Source of the DNA: Gracilaria domingensis
Lineage: Eukaryota; Rhodophyta; Florideophyceae; Gracilariales; Gracilariaceae
NCBI GenBank assembly: GCA_022539475.1
Contig: VCMS01000354.1
Coordinates: forward strand, 1 to 54,939
Length of the DNA stretch: 54,939 bases
Direction of reading: 5' to 3'
The number at the start of each line of letters is the position of its first letter. The first letter of the stretch is position 1. The notes beneath the pieces were generated by a model. It saw only the letters and a program-made list of their open reading frames with translations. It was not told the origin of the DNA and searched no databases. Shown here piece after piece: positions 11,494 to 25,100 of this stretch. The position numbers and the translations under genes are program-made.

Positions 11494-12736
11494 GATGTAA
11501 GAGAGGAACTGCAGCGAACCAGATAATGCGGTGGCAGACAGGCGGCAATAGCAAACGACAGCGGTAAACAACAACAGCAAACAACAACAAACAACAACAA
11601 ACAACAATAACAACAAACAACAACAACAATAAAGATGAATAGTCGGGTGCAAAAGGAACTAAGATTCCTGGTACCCTAGGGAGTCGGACCCCTGACCCCC
11701 GGAGACTCTCCGGGTAAGAAACGACTTCTGCAGTCTACCTCCTCCTGCGTTCTAGGAGAAGGTGCGTCGCTCTCTACGAGACTTCCAGAGGATGGTTAAT
11801 GACCGAAGATATGCCTTCACCAAGTAAAACCCTCTCTGGTCTCTTGCAAGAACTTGCGCGACCCTGAAACTGCAGGTGCTATGACAAACCGAGGTACGCT
11901 TCTAGCAAGCAAACAATGAAGTTTACAAGCGGCCTGATCCTAAAAAGAAGGTCAGCCTACGACACGTCGCCTCCCCGCACCACCGAAGCAGTACGGATCA
12001 AAAGCTCGTTTCAGTTTGCCTTCGCCACAGATCAAGAACCCAACACAAAGTCAGGTCAGCAACAATAAAGGTGGACCACCTCCTGTCCAGTGCAGTACGT
12101 CACGGCACCCCGGCCACAAATGCCCCCGCGAAGAATACCAGGTCTTTCGACCGACACCGTTATCTGCCCCTAAGGACGGGTGGGAAACTCGCAAGACGGA
12201 ACAAATGCTTTGGTTCAAGCCGCCAGACTAACGTCCCCGATTGCTCGGATCAACCGCTCGTCGCACCGAAACTCAAGTGATCACCACATCTGCCGAGCAC
12301 ACACGCAGTGCACGGACTTCAACAGAAACGAATGCTGAGCACAACACACAAGTGCACAGACTTCAACAACACAAGGTCCTCAACCTCTCGGATCAGAACC
12401 CACAAAGACGACGTGGGGATCCCAACAATAATAACAGAGAGAGACCAAACGAAGCGGATAGCGATCGACAACACGGGCAACAACGAGCGCCCAAACACAA
12501 TCACGATAGAAAGTCAACGTCGAACCACCACCAACAAAACGCCCTCAGGGAGGAACGAACGACCGAAAGAAGAAAGTCAACACCGACCAACGATACGGTC
12601 AACACACCCGACGCAACGGAGAAGGGAACGAAAGGGAAAACAGCGAAGCGGATGAACGGCGGTGAGGGAGAGCGGCGAGAATCAGCGGCGAGAGGGAACG
12701 ATAACGGCAGAGGTCAGCGGGGCTGGGCCCATAACC
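11494..12736 (-). other. Copia-1 type A leader
   Basis: This is an inverted leader with a (CAA)n tract at about 11567-11632 on the plus strand, the two conserved stem-loops and the inverted PBS at its right edge. It is near identical to 18768-20010, with scattered substitutions in the left third and essentially none to the right of about 11985. Confidence 0.85.
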
Positions 12737-12823
12737 TGATAGAGGTTGAAGCTGAAAGGGAAGGTTGAAGAAAGGATAGGGGAATGAAGGGAAGTTCGCC
12801 AGCTCTGGCTCGGATTTTACTTT
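12737..12823 (-). repeat. R-U5 fragment of a Copia-1 LTR between two leaders
   Basis: Only the last ~86 bp of an LTR remain, from the U5 end to the AAGTAAAATCC block 27-28 bp past the TATA box in whole LTRs. U3 and the TATA box are absent. It is followed directly by the 3' end of a second leader. The fragment corresponds to the 5' end of a Copia-1 RNA. An identical copy lies at 20011-20097. Confidence 0.8.
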
Positions 12824-13926
12824 TTACAGCAAACAACGACAGCAAACAACAACAACAAACAACAACAACAACAATAGTAGAAAGAATACTTCAATAGTCG
12901 GGACCACTGGCCGGAACTAAATTCCCAGTACCCTAGGGGATCGGACCCCTGACCCCCGGAGACCCTCCGGGTAGGAAACGATTTCTGCAGTCTACCTCCT
13001 CCTGCGTTCCAGGAGAAGGCGCGTTGCTCTCTACGAGGCGTCCAAAGGATGGTTAATGACCAAAGATATGTCTTCACCACTTAACCCAATCTGGCCTCTT
13101 GCAAGAACTTGCGCGACCTCGAAACTGCAGCTACTGTGACAAACCAAGGTACGCTCCTAACGAGCAGACAATAATGCCCACACGCGGCCTGATCCTGAAA
13201 AGGAGGTCAGCCTTCGGTAAGTCGCCTCCCCGCTCAACCGAGGTTGCACGGATCAAAAGCTCGTTTCGGTTTGCCTTCACCACAGATCAAGAACCCGACA
13301 CAAAGCCAGGTCAACAACAACAAAGGTGAGTCACCCCAGTCCAACAGTGCGCCACGGCACCCCGTCCACTTCAGCACTCGCGGTACTACCAGGTCTTTCG
13401 ACCGACACCGTTATCCGCCCCGAAAGACCGGTGGGAGCCCGCTAGACAGCACGTCCGCTTTGGTTCAAGCCGCCAGACTAACGTCCCCGATTGCTCTGAT
13501 CAACTGCTCGTCGCTGGACCTTAGGTCACAAACCCCAAACGCTGAGCACACACAGTGCACAGACTTCAACAACACAAGGTCCTCGACCTCTCGGATCAGA
13601 ACCCGCAACACGACGCGGGGATCCCAACAATAACGACAGAGGGAGACCAAACGAAACGGATAGCGATCGACAACACGGGCAACAACGAGCGCCCAAACAC
13701 AATCACGATACAGAATCAACGTCGAACCACTACCACCACAACGCCCTCAGAGAGGAACGCAAGACCGAAGGAAGAAGATCAACACCAACCAACAACACGG
13801 TCAACACACCCGACGCAACGAAGAAGAGAACGAGAAGGAAAACAGCGAAACGGATGAATGGCGGTGAGGGAGAGCGGCGATGGACGAACGATAACGGCAG
13901 AGGTCAGCGGGGCTCGGCCCATAACC
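12824..13926 (-). other. Copia-1 type B leader
   Basis: This second leader type has a different sequence near gag and many substitutions against type A. It carries the conserved stem-loops, a (CAA)n tract and a PBS at the LTR edge (GGCTCGGCCCATAACC, with one change from the consensus). It lacks the ~50 bp nearest gag that are present at 26065-26115, because the R-U5 fragment is attached there. Confidence 0.82.
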
Positions 13927-14713
13927 TGATAGAGGTTGTAGCTGAGAAGGGAAGGTTAAAGAAAGGATGGGAGGAATGAAGGGAAGTTCGCCAGCTCTGG
14001 CTCGGAATTTACTTCGAGGCGCTCGAGTCACCGCTTATATAGAACTACTTTGCGCAACCATCGCACAAATCCAACTCCAAGCAATACCTGAACCACTAGC
14101 TAGAGACACTCAATACTACCAATCATCTTCTAACATAACATGGTAACACTGCCACACTATCATGACAGCTTACAACAACAAAGCACAACAACGCACAACA
14201 GTGCACAACCGTGCACATCAAGTTACGTGCCTACACATAACCATGACCATGCACAGATTCACATAGTGCCAACACACTGTAATCCATACACCACACCATA
14301 ACAGTTACGTACAAGCTCACCAACAACACTTCACCACAAACTCACTCCAAGTCCTACGTCACCAACAACACCACACTGTAATCCTCTTGACACCGCAACA
14401 ACTCTTCACCATAGTGCCAAAGTCACATGAAGCTGTCCTACATGTCCACGTACATACGTGTGTACCCTGTGCATCATGTACAGTATGCCCAGTGTACTAG
14501 CTACACACGTGTACCCCGGAAACAACCCATTAGCGCCACAACACTTGTACGAACCACAATGCATATGACCATTTGCAGTAGCCAATCAGAAGCCCGTTTC
14601 ACGTTGAGTTTGCTCAGAGGCGCATATGCGCTTTTCCAACGGCACCCTCCAAAACAGCCCATGCTCCCCAGCACTTTTGGTTTTCATTGACAGCACAGGG
14701 TCAACATCCAACA
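13927..14713 (-). repeat. Copia-1 LTR (3' of D1; left copy of duplicated pair)
   Basis: This is a full-length inverted LTR of 787 bp with TATATAA on the minus strand near 14034. It differs from 21201-21987 by about one base, at 14031 (C) against 21305 (A). A polypurine tract and pol tail lie on its right and a leader on its left, so it is shared by two elements in tandem. Confidence 0.92.
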
Positions 14714-14724
14714 CCCCCCCTCTG

Positions 14725-17700
14725 TCACTGACTCCAAACTTCTATGTGAATCACTCCACCGGCTTCGCGGAACCTCTCGTGCTTCACTCGCGCAAGCGGC
14801 TTATTCAGCATGTCGGCAACCATGGAATCCGTCGGGCAGTAGAACAGCACAATCGACTTGGCCTGCAGAGCTTATCGAGTGAAGTGGAACCGAATTTCAA
14901 TATGCTTGGTTCGCCTGTTCACCACTCCATTTCGAGCAAGGTCAATGCTGCCCTGGTTGTCAACATACATGGGAGTTGGTTCAACCAGCAGCTTTACAGA
15001 CCCGTCTGCTTCCTTGCCAATCACACTGCCAATGCCGTTCCAAAGTCGCCTAAGCCAGATCGCCTCCTTGGTGCCAGAGCACAAGCTCACGTACTCAGCC
15101 TCTGCACTCGACAGAGCAACTACCTCCTGTTGACGAGACGACCACGACACAGCACCACCGCACATCATGAACAAGTATCCACTAGTGGACTTGCGGTTGG
15201 CAACATCGCCAGCCCAGTCAGAGTCCACATAGCCGTGCAGTTGCAAATCGGTGCTGGAGCCATACGTCAACCCGAACGTGGTAGTGCCATTGAGGTAGCG
15301 AAGAACACGCTTGACCGCCTTCCAGTGAGTGTTTCCCGGCTTCTCAACATACTTGGCCAGCTTAGCCACAGCATATGAGATGTCTGGACGAGTTCCCACA
15401 GAGAGATACATGAGGCAGCCAATCGCCTGACGATACGGTACATGCGTGAGCACTTCCTCGTCAACAGACAAGTCCACACCGCCCTCCATAGGAGTGTCAA
15501 CGGGTTTCGACAGCTGCATGCCAAATCGCTCCAAGACCTTGTTCGTGTACGCTGACTGAGTCAAGTACAGCTCTCGCTTGGTTCTGTCTCGATGGATTTC
15601 AAATCCAAGAACCATGCGAGCTTCTTTGAGGTCCTTCATGCGGAAACGACTTGACAGCTCTGCCTTCACACGTTCCACGGTTTTCATGCTCGGACTCGCA
15701 ATCAGCAAGTCGTCAACATACAGAGCAATAATAACCAAGAAACCCAGTATGATCCCGGTGTAGACACACTCGTCTGCATTATTCGGCTTGAGGTGCATTT
15801 CATCAACAAGGAAGGCGTATATCTTGGCGTGCCACTGTCTTGGTGCTTGTCTAAGCCCATAGATCGCTTTCTTCAATCGGCACACCAAGTCCTTCTTTCC
15901 CTGCGGTGTGAATCCCATTGGCTGCTCCATGTACACTGTCTCGTCAAGGTCACCGTTCAGAAAGGCAGTCTTCACATCCATCTGGTGCAAGTGGAAGTCT
16001 CGTACGGCAGTCACTGACAGGATCATTCTGATGGATGTGAACTTCACCACAGGTGCATAAGTCTCTGAGAAGTCCACACCCTCGATCTGCAGGAAGCCTC
16101 TTGCAACCACACGAGCCTTGTAACGCACTGTCGGTTCACCAGATGACGAAGCATCATACTTCTGTACATACACCCACTTGGACGAAATCACGTTGCTGTC
16201 TGCTGGCCTTGGCACTAGATCCCACATGTCATGCTCCATCAATGACTCGTACTCACTCTTCATCGCCTTCTTCCAAGCTTCGGAATCAGGACGTGACACT
16301 GCGTCACCGTACGACGAAGGAGTATCATCACTGGCTGTAAGGAAGGCACTGGCACCACGCCACCACGAGGATGGCGTCTTTCTCTGACGTGTGGATCTAC
16401 GAAGGGGCTGCGTCTCTGTCACTTCCGGCTCATCTTGTGGAACTGGTGTGGTGTCTCCATCCGTACTGGCATTCGTGGTACTCTCATGAGAAGCTGGTGC
16501 AGAAGGATCATCCTCAGAATGATCGGCGGATATGTCAGAGGTTGGGGCTTCAGCAGATACCGACTTGTCCACCAAGTCGATATCCGCATAGTCCTCGTGT
16601 TCAGAGTGCTCGTCACTTTCAGTTCCACAGCACTCGTCAAACCTCACATCTCGTGACACAATCACCTTCTTCTTCTGGCTGTCCCACAACTTGTACCCGT
16701 GGGAGCCTGAAGTGTACCCAATGAAGATGGCCTCCACTGCACGCTCTTCCAGCTTCTTCAACTTGTGATCAACCACCTTGTACCAGCAACGGCTACCAAA
16801 CACACACAGATTGCTCAGATCAGGCTTCTGTCCATGCCACAGCTCAAACGGAGTCACGTCACTCGGAAGCGCTTTGCAGGTCACTCTGTTGCGCACATAC
16901 ACAGAAACATTCAGAGCCTCAGCCCAAAAGCTTTTTGGCACATTCTTGTGATGCAACATTGACCTGACCAATTCCATGAGTGTGCGGTTGAACCTCTCGG
17001 CAAGCCCGTTCTGCTGTGGATTATAAAGCACAGTTCGCTGATGCTCAATACCGTACTGCTCAAGCTTTTTGGAGAACCGATTGGACAAGTACTCACCACC
17101 ATTGTCAGTGCGTAATGCACGCAACACACTTTACGAGCGGTAATGGTTAGCACCTTCCTGCCCATCTGGTTCTCCACAAACCTGAGCCACTTGATGAACA
17201 TCCGGAACACCTCATCCTTCGTCTTGAGCATGTACAAGAAGCAGTAGCGGCTGTGGTCATCGATGAATGTGACAAAGTAGTGCGAGCCTCCCAAGGACTT
17301 CACGTTCACTGGACCCGATATATCAGAGTGTACCAGGTCCAGTACGTGTTCAGCTCGTTCCCCATCTTGCTTGGGAGTCGGAGCACGGGTTGCTTTGCCC
17401 ACTACACAAGAGCCACACACATCCACCTTCTGAGCCACATCCACATTCAGACCTGACACAACGCCATTTCGAGCCATCTGCTTGATGCCTTCCACATTCA
17501 CATGAGCCATTCGAGCATGCCGAAGAGACAAGTCTGACACAAGCGCACTGTCCGTGTCCGTGAGCTGTTCTGCAGCAGTGCAAAGGTAGTACAGGTCTTT
17601 GACGCGTCGCCCGACGGCAACCACTTTTGACCCCTTGTACACACATACCTTTTCTTTGTCAAACACTACCGTGCAGCCCAGATCACAAATCTGTGACACA

Positions 17701-18767
17701 GACAACAAGTGGTACCGTAAGTTGAGCACGTGTACTACCTGCTTTAGCTTGCATTTACGCTTGAACCCTTCAACTGTCAGATCGAGCTCCACACTTCCGT
17801 GACCAACAGACTGCAACTTGGAATCATTGCCGATACTCACACCCGACGACACCTTTGTCTCGTACGTTTGGAACATTGAGTCATCATAAGTCATGTGCGC
17901 AGTAGCTCCAGAGTCAACAATCCAGTCACTGTTAGTGGCCTTCTCGGCACCATTCGCAATGAGGCATACAAAGTCAGAATCGCTGCCGCCCGTACCTTGC
18001 TCATTGTTGAGCGCGGTATGTACACTTGGGTGAGCAGCATCGATCTGATCCTTGTTAGCCCCATCACGTTGGTTCTTGAAACAGTTCTTCTGGATATGAC
18101 CCTTTATGCCACAATAGTAACACACAACCGCTTCAATGACTTCCTACGAAACTGGGTCCCACGAGTGCTGCATCACCACCGGACTCCTCCTTGGCACGAT
18201 CACTCATATGTTGCTCTTCTTGCAACAAACGGCTCTTCACAAACTCCATGGTGAGTTGGCGATCTCCGATCGTGGTGTCAATTGCAACAATGAGGTGCTC
18301 AAAAAGTTCCGGAAGTCCACATAGAGCGGCCATGGCAATGTCCTCTTCTTCAACGTTGACGTCCATACTCTTGAGGTCAGATGCCAAGTGCCGAACACGA
18401 TTGATGAATTGCAACATCTTCTCGTCCTCCGCATCTTGACAGAGTGGAAAGCACGTCTGGCGTTGATTCGGTTAAGAAGAGTCTTACGTTGAAACATATT
18501 GCAAATGGCCTTCCATGCGTCAGCAGCAGTATCGATGTCTCGAATGAGATCCAAGTGCTCGTCGGCAAGCATGAGTCCAATGATAGCTCTGGCCCTTTCG
18601 TCCCGGATTTGCCACTTTACCAGTTCCTCTTCATCCGTGGGTGCAGAAGTGGTGAGATGGTTCTTGAGGTCTTTCAGTGCAAGTACATACTGAATCATCT
18701 TCTGCTTCCAAGTATGGAAGTTATCCTCACCCAACTTCTCGATCTTGAGCCCACTAAACGAGTCCAT
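14725..18767 (-). pseudogene. Copia-1 D1 gag-pol, four one-base losses
   Basis: Same gene as 21999-26045 and nearly identical, but broken into ORFs by losses of one base in homopolymer runs. The losses lie near 18430 (CCC to CC), 18152 (GGGG to GGG), 18127 (CC to C) and 17131 (TTTT to TTT). It starts at the ATG at 18767. The domains are gag, CCHC knuckle, protease DSG, integrase, RT YVDD and RNase H, then a TAA at 14874-14872 and a readable tail to 14725. Because every break is a homopolymer loss in an otherwise nearly identical duplicate, sequencing error is a serious alternative to real decay. Confidence 0.93.
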
Positions 18768-20010
18768 AATGTAAGAGAGGAACTGCAGCGAACCAGATAA
18801 TGCGGTGGCAGACAGGCGGCAATAGCAAACGACAGCGGTAAACAACAACAGCAAACAACAACAAACAACAACAAACAACAATAACAACAAACAACAACAA
18901 CAATAAAGATGAATAGTCAGGTGCAAAAGGAACTAAGATTCCTGGTACCCTAGGGAGTCGGACCCCTGACCCCCGGAGACCCTCCGGGTAAGAAACGACT
19001 TCTGCAGTCTACCTCCTCCTGCGTTCCAGGAGAAGGCGCGTCGCTCTCTACGAGACGTCCAGAGGATGGTTAGTGACCAAAGATATGCCTTCACCAAGTT
19101 AAACCCTCTCTGGTCTCTTGCAAGAACTTGCGCGACCCTGAAACTGCAGGTACTATGACAAACCGAGGTACGCTTCTAGCAAGCAAACAATGAAGTTCAC
19201 AAGCGGCCTGATCCTAAAAAGGAGGTCAGCCTACAACACGTCGCCTCCCCGCACCACCGAAGCAGTACGGATCAAAAGCTCGTTTCAGTTTGCCTTCGCC
19301 ACAGATCAAGAACCCAACACAAAGTCAGGTCAGCAACAATAAAGGTGGACCACCTCCTGTCCAGTGCAGTACGTCACGGCACCCCGGCCACAAATGCCCC
19401 CGCGAAGAATACCAGGTCTTTCGACCGACACCGTTATCTGCCCCTAAGGACGGGTGGGAAACTCGCAAGACGGAACAAATGCTTTGGTTCAAGCCGCCAG
19501 ACTAACGTCCCCGATTGCTCGGATCAACCGCTCGTCGCACCGAAACTCAAGTGATCACCACATCTGCCGAGCACACACGCAGTGCACGGACTTCAACAGA
19601 AACGAATGCTGAGCACAACACACAAGTGCACAGACTTCAACAACACAAGGTCCTCAACCTCTCGGATCAGAACCCACAAAGACGACGTGGGGATCCCAAC
19701 AATAATAACAGAGAGAGACCAAACGAAGCGGATAGCGATCGACAACACGGGCAACAACGAGCGCCCAAACACAATCACGATAGAAAGTCAACGTCGAACC
19801 ACCACCAACAAAACGCCCTCAGGGAGGAACGAACGACCGAAAGAAGAAAGTCAACACCGACCAACGATACGGTCAACACACCCGACGCAACGGAGAAGGG
19901 AACGAAAGGGAAAACAGCGAAGCGGATGAACGGCGGTGAGGGAGAGCGGCGAGAATCAGCGGCGAGAGGGAACGATAACGGCAGAGGTCAGCGGGGCTGG
20001 GCCCATAACC
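18768..20010 (-). other. Copia-1 type A leader of D1
   Basis: This is an inverted leader with a (CAA)n tract at about 18841-18903 and conserved stem-loops near 18973 and 19012. The PBS is at its right end. Its right two thirds are identical to 11985-12736. Confidence 0.85.
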
Positions 20011-20097
20011 TGATAGAGGTTGAAGCTGAAAGGGAAGGTTGAAGAAAGGATAGGGGAATGAAGGGAAGTTCGCCAGCTCTGGCTCGGATTTTACTTT
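20011..20097 (-). repeat. R-U5 fragment of a Copia-1 LTR, second copy
   Basis: Identical in sequence and in both junctions to 12737-12823. It ends at the predicted transcription start and is fused to the gag-proximal end of a type B leader. It is part of the 7.27 kb duplicated unit. Confidence 0.8.
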
Positions 20098-21200
20098 TTA
20101 CAGCAAACAACGACAGCAAACAACAACAACAAACAACAACAACAACAATAGTAGAAAGAATACTTCAATAGTCGGGACCACTGGCCGGAACTAAATTCCC
20201 AGTACCCTAGGGGATCGGACCCCTGACCCCCGGAGACCCTCCGGGTAGGAAACGATTTCTGCAGTCTACCTCCTCCTGCGTTCCAGGAGAAGGCGCGTTG
20301 CTCTCTACGAGGCGTCCAAAGGATGGTTAATGACCAAAGATATGTCTTCACCACTTAACCCAATCTGGCCTCTTGCAAGAACTTGCGCGACCTCGAAACT
20401 GCAGCTACTGTGACAAACCAAGGTACGCTCCTAACGAGCAGACAATAATGCCCACACGCGGCCTGATCCTGAAAAGGAGGTCAGCCTTCGGTAAGTCGCC
20501 TCCCCGCTCAACCGAGGTTGCACGGATCAAAAGCTCGTTTCGGTTTGCCTTCACCACAGATCAAGAACCCGACACAAAGCCAGGTCAACAACAACAAAGG
20601 TGAGTCACCCCAGTCCAACAGTGCGCCACGGCACCCCGTCCACTTCAGCACTCGCGGTACTACCAGGTCTTTCGACCGACACCGTTATCCGCCCCGAAGG
20701 ACCGGTGGGAGCCCGCTAGACAGCACGTCCGCTTTGGTTCAAGCCGCCAGACTAACGTCCCCGATTGCTCTGATCAACTGCTCGTCGCTGGACCTTAGGT
20801 CACAAACCCCAAACGCTGAGCACACACAGTGCACAGACTTCAACAACACAAGGTCCTCGACCTCTCGGATCAGAACCCGCAACACGACGCGGGGATCCCA
20901 ACAATAACGACAGAGGGAGACCAAACGAAACGGATAGCGATCGACAACACGGGCAACAACGAGCGCCCAAACACAATCACGATACAGAATCAACGTCGAA
21001 CCACTACCACCACAACGCCCTCAGAGAGGAACGCAAGACCGAAGGAAGAAGATCAACACCAACCAACAACACGGTCAACACACCCGACGCAACGAAGAAG
21101 AGAACGAGAAGGAAAACAGCGAAACGGATGAATGGCGGTGAGGGAGAGCGGCGATGGACGAACGATAACGGCAGAGGTCAGCGGGGCTCGGCCCATAACC
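20098..21200 (-). other. Copia-1 type B leader, second copy
   Basis: Nearly identical to 12824-13926. One visible change is in the run at about 20695 (CCCCGAAGG, against CCCCGAAAG at 13421). It ends at the PBS next to the LTR at 21201. Confidence 0.82.
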
Positions 21201-21987
21201 TGATAGAGGTTGTAGCTGAGAAGGGAAGGTTAAAGAAAGGATGGGAGGAATGAAGGGAAGTTCGCCAGCTCTGGCTCGGAATTTACTTCGAGGCGCTCGA
21301 GTCAACGCTTATATAGAACTACTTTGCGCAACCATCGCACAAATCCAACTCCAAGCAATACCTGAACCACTAGCTAGAGACACTCAATACTACCAATCAT
21401 CTTCTAACATAACATGGTAACACTGCCACACTATCATGACAGCTTACAACAACAAAGCACAACAACGCACAACAGTGCACAACCGTGCACATCAAGTTAC
21501 GTGCCTACACATAACCATGACCATGCACAGATTCACATAGTGCCAACACACTGTAATCCATACACCACACCATAACAGTTACGTACAAGCTCACCAACAA
21601 CACTTCACCACAAACTCACTCCAAGTCCTACGTCACCAACAACACCACACTGTAATCCTCTTGACACCGCAACAACTCTTCACCATAGTGCCAAAGTCAC
21701 ATGAAGCTGTCCTACATGTCCACGTACATACGTGTGTACCCTGTGCATCATGTACAGTATGCCCAGTGTACTAGCTACACACGTGTACCCCGGAAACAAC
21801 CCATTAGCGCCACAACACTTGTACGAACCACAATGCATATGACCATTTGCAGTAGCCAATCAGAAGCCCGTTTCACGTTGAGTTTGCTCAGAGGCGCATA
21901 TGCGCTTTTCCAACGGCACCCTCCAAAACAGCCCATGCTCCCCAGCACTTTTGGTTTTCATTGACAGCACAGGGTCAACATCCAACA
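21201..21987 (-). repeat. Copia-1 LTR (3' LTR of D2)
   Basis: This 787 bp inverted LTR is near identical to 13927-14713. It serves as the 3' LTR of the intact-frame element D2 and as the 5' LTR of the leader to its left. It differs from the 5' LTR of D2 (27252-28038) at many sites, so the two are unlikely to stem from one recent insertion. Confidence 0.92.
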
Positions 21988-21998
21988 CCCCCCCTCTG

Positions 21999-22145
21999 TC
22001 ACTGACTCCAAACTTCTATGTGAATCACTCCACCGGCTTCGCGGAACCTCTCGTGCTTCACTCGCGCAAGCGGCTTATTCAGCATGTCGGCAACCATGGA
22101 ATCCGTCGGGCAGTAGAACAGCACAATCGACTTGGCCTGCAGAGC
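21999..22145 (-). other. RNase H tail downstream of the shared TAA
   Basis: In frame with gag-pol and conserved in copies C, D1 and D2, this stretch encodes the end of a Copia RNase H including ADMLNKPL, then TGA and a polypurine tract. It stays open and well conserved after the stop. That suggests the TAA is recent or is sometimes read through. Confidence 0.75.
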
Positions 22146-25100
22146 TTATCGAGTGAAGTGGAACCGAATTTCAATATGCTTGGTTCGCCTGTTCACCACT
22201 CCATTTCGAGCAAGGTCAATGCTGCCCTGGTTGTCAACATACATGGGAGTTGGTTCAACCAGCAGCTTTACAGACCCGTCTGCTTCCTTGCCAATCACAC
22301 TGCCAATGCCGTTCCAAAGTCGCCTAAGCCAGATCGCCTCCTTGGTGCCAGAGCACAAGCTCACGTACTCAGCCTCTGCACTCGACAGAGCAACTACCTC
22401 CTGATGACGAGACGACCACGACACAGCACCACCGCACATCATGAACAAGTATCCACTAGTGGACTTGCGGTTGGCAACATCGCCAGCCCAGTCAGAGTCC
22501 ACATAGCCGTGCAGTTGCAAATCGGTGCTGGAGCCATACGTCAACCCGAACGTGGTAGTGCCATTGAGGTAGCGAAGAACACGCTTGACCGCCTTCCAGT
22601 GAGTGTTTCCCGGCTTCTCAACATACTTGGCCAGCTTAGCCACAGCATATGAGATGTCTGGACGAGTTCCCACAGACAGATACATGAGGCAGCCAATCGC
22701 CTGACGATACGGTACATGCGTGAGCACTTCCTCGTCAACAGACAAGTCCACACCGCCCTCCATAGGAGTGTCAACGGGTTTCGACAGCTGCATGCCAAAT
22801 CGCTCCAAGACCTTGTTCGTGTACGCTGACTGAGTCAAGTACAGCTCTCGCTTGGTTCTGTCTCGATGGATTTCAAATCCAAGAACCATGCGAGCTTCTT
22901 TGAGGTCCTTCATGCGGAAACGACTTGACAGCTCTGCCTTCACACGTTCCACGGTTTTCATGCTCGGACTCGCAATCAGCAAGTCGTCAACATACAGAGC
23001 AATAATAACCAAGAAACCCAGTATGATCCCGGTGTAGACACACTCGTCTGCATTATTCGGCTTGAGGTGCATTTCATCAACAAGGAAGGCGTATATCTTG
23101 GCGTGCCACTGTCTTGGTGCTTGTCTAAGCCCATAGATCGCTTTCTTCAATCGGCACACCAAGTCCTTCTTTCCCTGCGGTGTGAATCCCATTGGCTGCT
23201 CCATGTACACTGTCTCGTCAAGGTCACCGTTCAGAAAGGCAGTCTTCACATCCATCTGGTGCAAGTGGAAGTCTCGTACGGCAGTCACTGACAGGATCAT
23301 TCTGATGGATGTGAACTTCACCACAGGTGCATAAGTCTCTGAGAAGTCCACACCCTCGATCTGCAGGAAGCCTCTTGCAACCACACGAGCCTTGTAACGC
23401 ACTGTCGGTTCACCAGATGACGAAGCATCATACTTCTGTACATACACCCACTTGGACGAAATCACGTTGCTGTCTGCTGGCCTTGGCACTAGATCCCACA
23501 TGTCATGCTCCATCAATGACTCGTACTCACTCTTCATCGCCTTCTTCCAAGCTTCGGAATCAGGACGTGACACTGCGTCACCGTACGACGAAGGAGTATC
23601 ATCACTGGCTGTAAGGAAGGCACTGGCACCACGCCACCACGAGGATGGCGTCTTTCTCTGACGTGTGGATCTACGAAGGGGCTGCGTCTCTGTCACTTCC
23701 GGCTCATCTTGTGGAACTGGTGTGGTGTCTCCATCCGTACTGGCATTCGTGGTACTCTCATGAGAAGCTGGTGCAGAAGGATCATCCTCAGAATGATCGG
23801 CGGATATGTCAGAGGTTGGGGCTTCAGCAGATACCGACTTGTCCACCAAGTCGATATCCGCATAGTCCTCGTGTTCAGAGTGCTCGTCACTTTCAGTTCC
23901 ACAGCACTCGTCAAACCTCACATCTCGTGACACAATCACCTTCTTCTTCTGGCTGTCCCACAACTTGTACCCGTGGGAGCCTGAAGTGTACCCAATGAAG
24001 ATGGCCTCCACTGCACGCTCTTCCAGCTTCTTCAACTTGTGATCAACCACCTTGTACCAGCAACGGCTACCAAACACACACAGATTGCTCAGATCAGGCT
24101 TCTGTCCATGCCACAGCTCAAACGGAGTCACGTCACTCGGAAGCGCTTTGCAGGTCACTCTGTTGCGCACATACACAGAAACATTCAGAGCCTCAGCCCA
24201 AAAGCTTTTTGGCACATTCTTGTGATGCAACATTGACCTGACCAATTCCATGAGTGTGCGGTTGAACCTCTCGGCAAGCCCGTTCTGCTGTGGATTATAA
24301 AGCACAGTTCGCTGATGCTCAATACCGTACTGCTCAAGCTTTTTGGAGAACCGATTGGACAAGTACTCACCACCATTGTCAGTGCGTAATGCACGCAACA
24401 CACTTTTACGAGCGGTAATGGTTAGCACCTTCCTGCCCATCTGGTTCTCCACAAACCTGAGCCACTTGATGAACATCCGGAACACCTCATCCTTCGTCTT
24501 GAGCATGTACAAGAAGCAGTAGCGGCTGTGGTCATCGATGAATGTGACAAAGTAGTGCGAGCCTCCCAAGGACTTCACGTTCACTGGACCCGATATATCA
24601 GAGTGTACCAGGTCCAGTACGTGTTCAGCTCGTTCCCCATCTTGCTTGGGAGTCGGAGCACGGGTTGCTTTGCCCACTACACAAGAGCCACACACATCCA
24701 CCTTCTGAGCCACATCCACATTCAGACCTGACACAACGCCATTTCGAGCCATCTGCTTGATGCCTTCCACATTCACATGAGCCATTCGAGCATGCCGAAG
24801 AGACAAGTCTGACACAAGCGCACTGTCCGTGTCCGTGAGCTGTTCTGCAGCAGTGCAAAGGTAGTACAGGTCTTTGACGCGTCGCCCGACGGCAACCACT
24901 TTTGACCCCTTGTACACACATACCTTTTCTTTGTCAAACACTACCGTGCAGCCCAGATCACAAATCTGTGACACAGACAACAAGTGGTACCGTAAGTTGA
25001 GCACGTGTACTACCTGCTTTAGCTTGCATTTACGCTTGAACCCTTCAACTGTCAGATCGAGCTCCACACTTCCGTGACCAACAGACTGCAACTTGGAATC

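Noticed and set aside
14626..15378. 250-codon plus-strand ORF opposite pol, also at 9459-10211 and 21900-22652
   Set aside because: It is the reverse-strand shadow of conserved RNase H and the LTR. It repeats wherever that DNA repeats.
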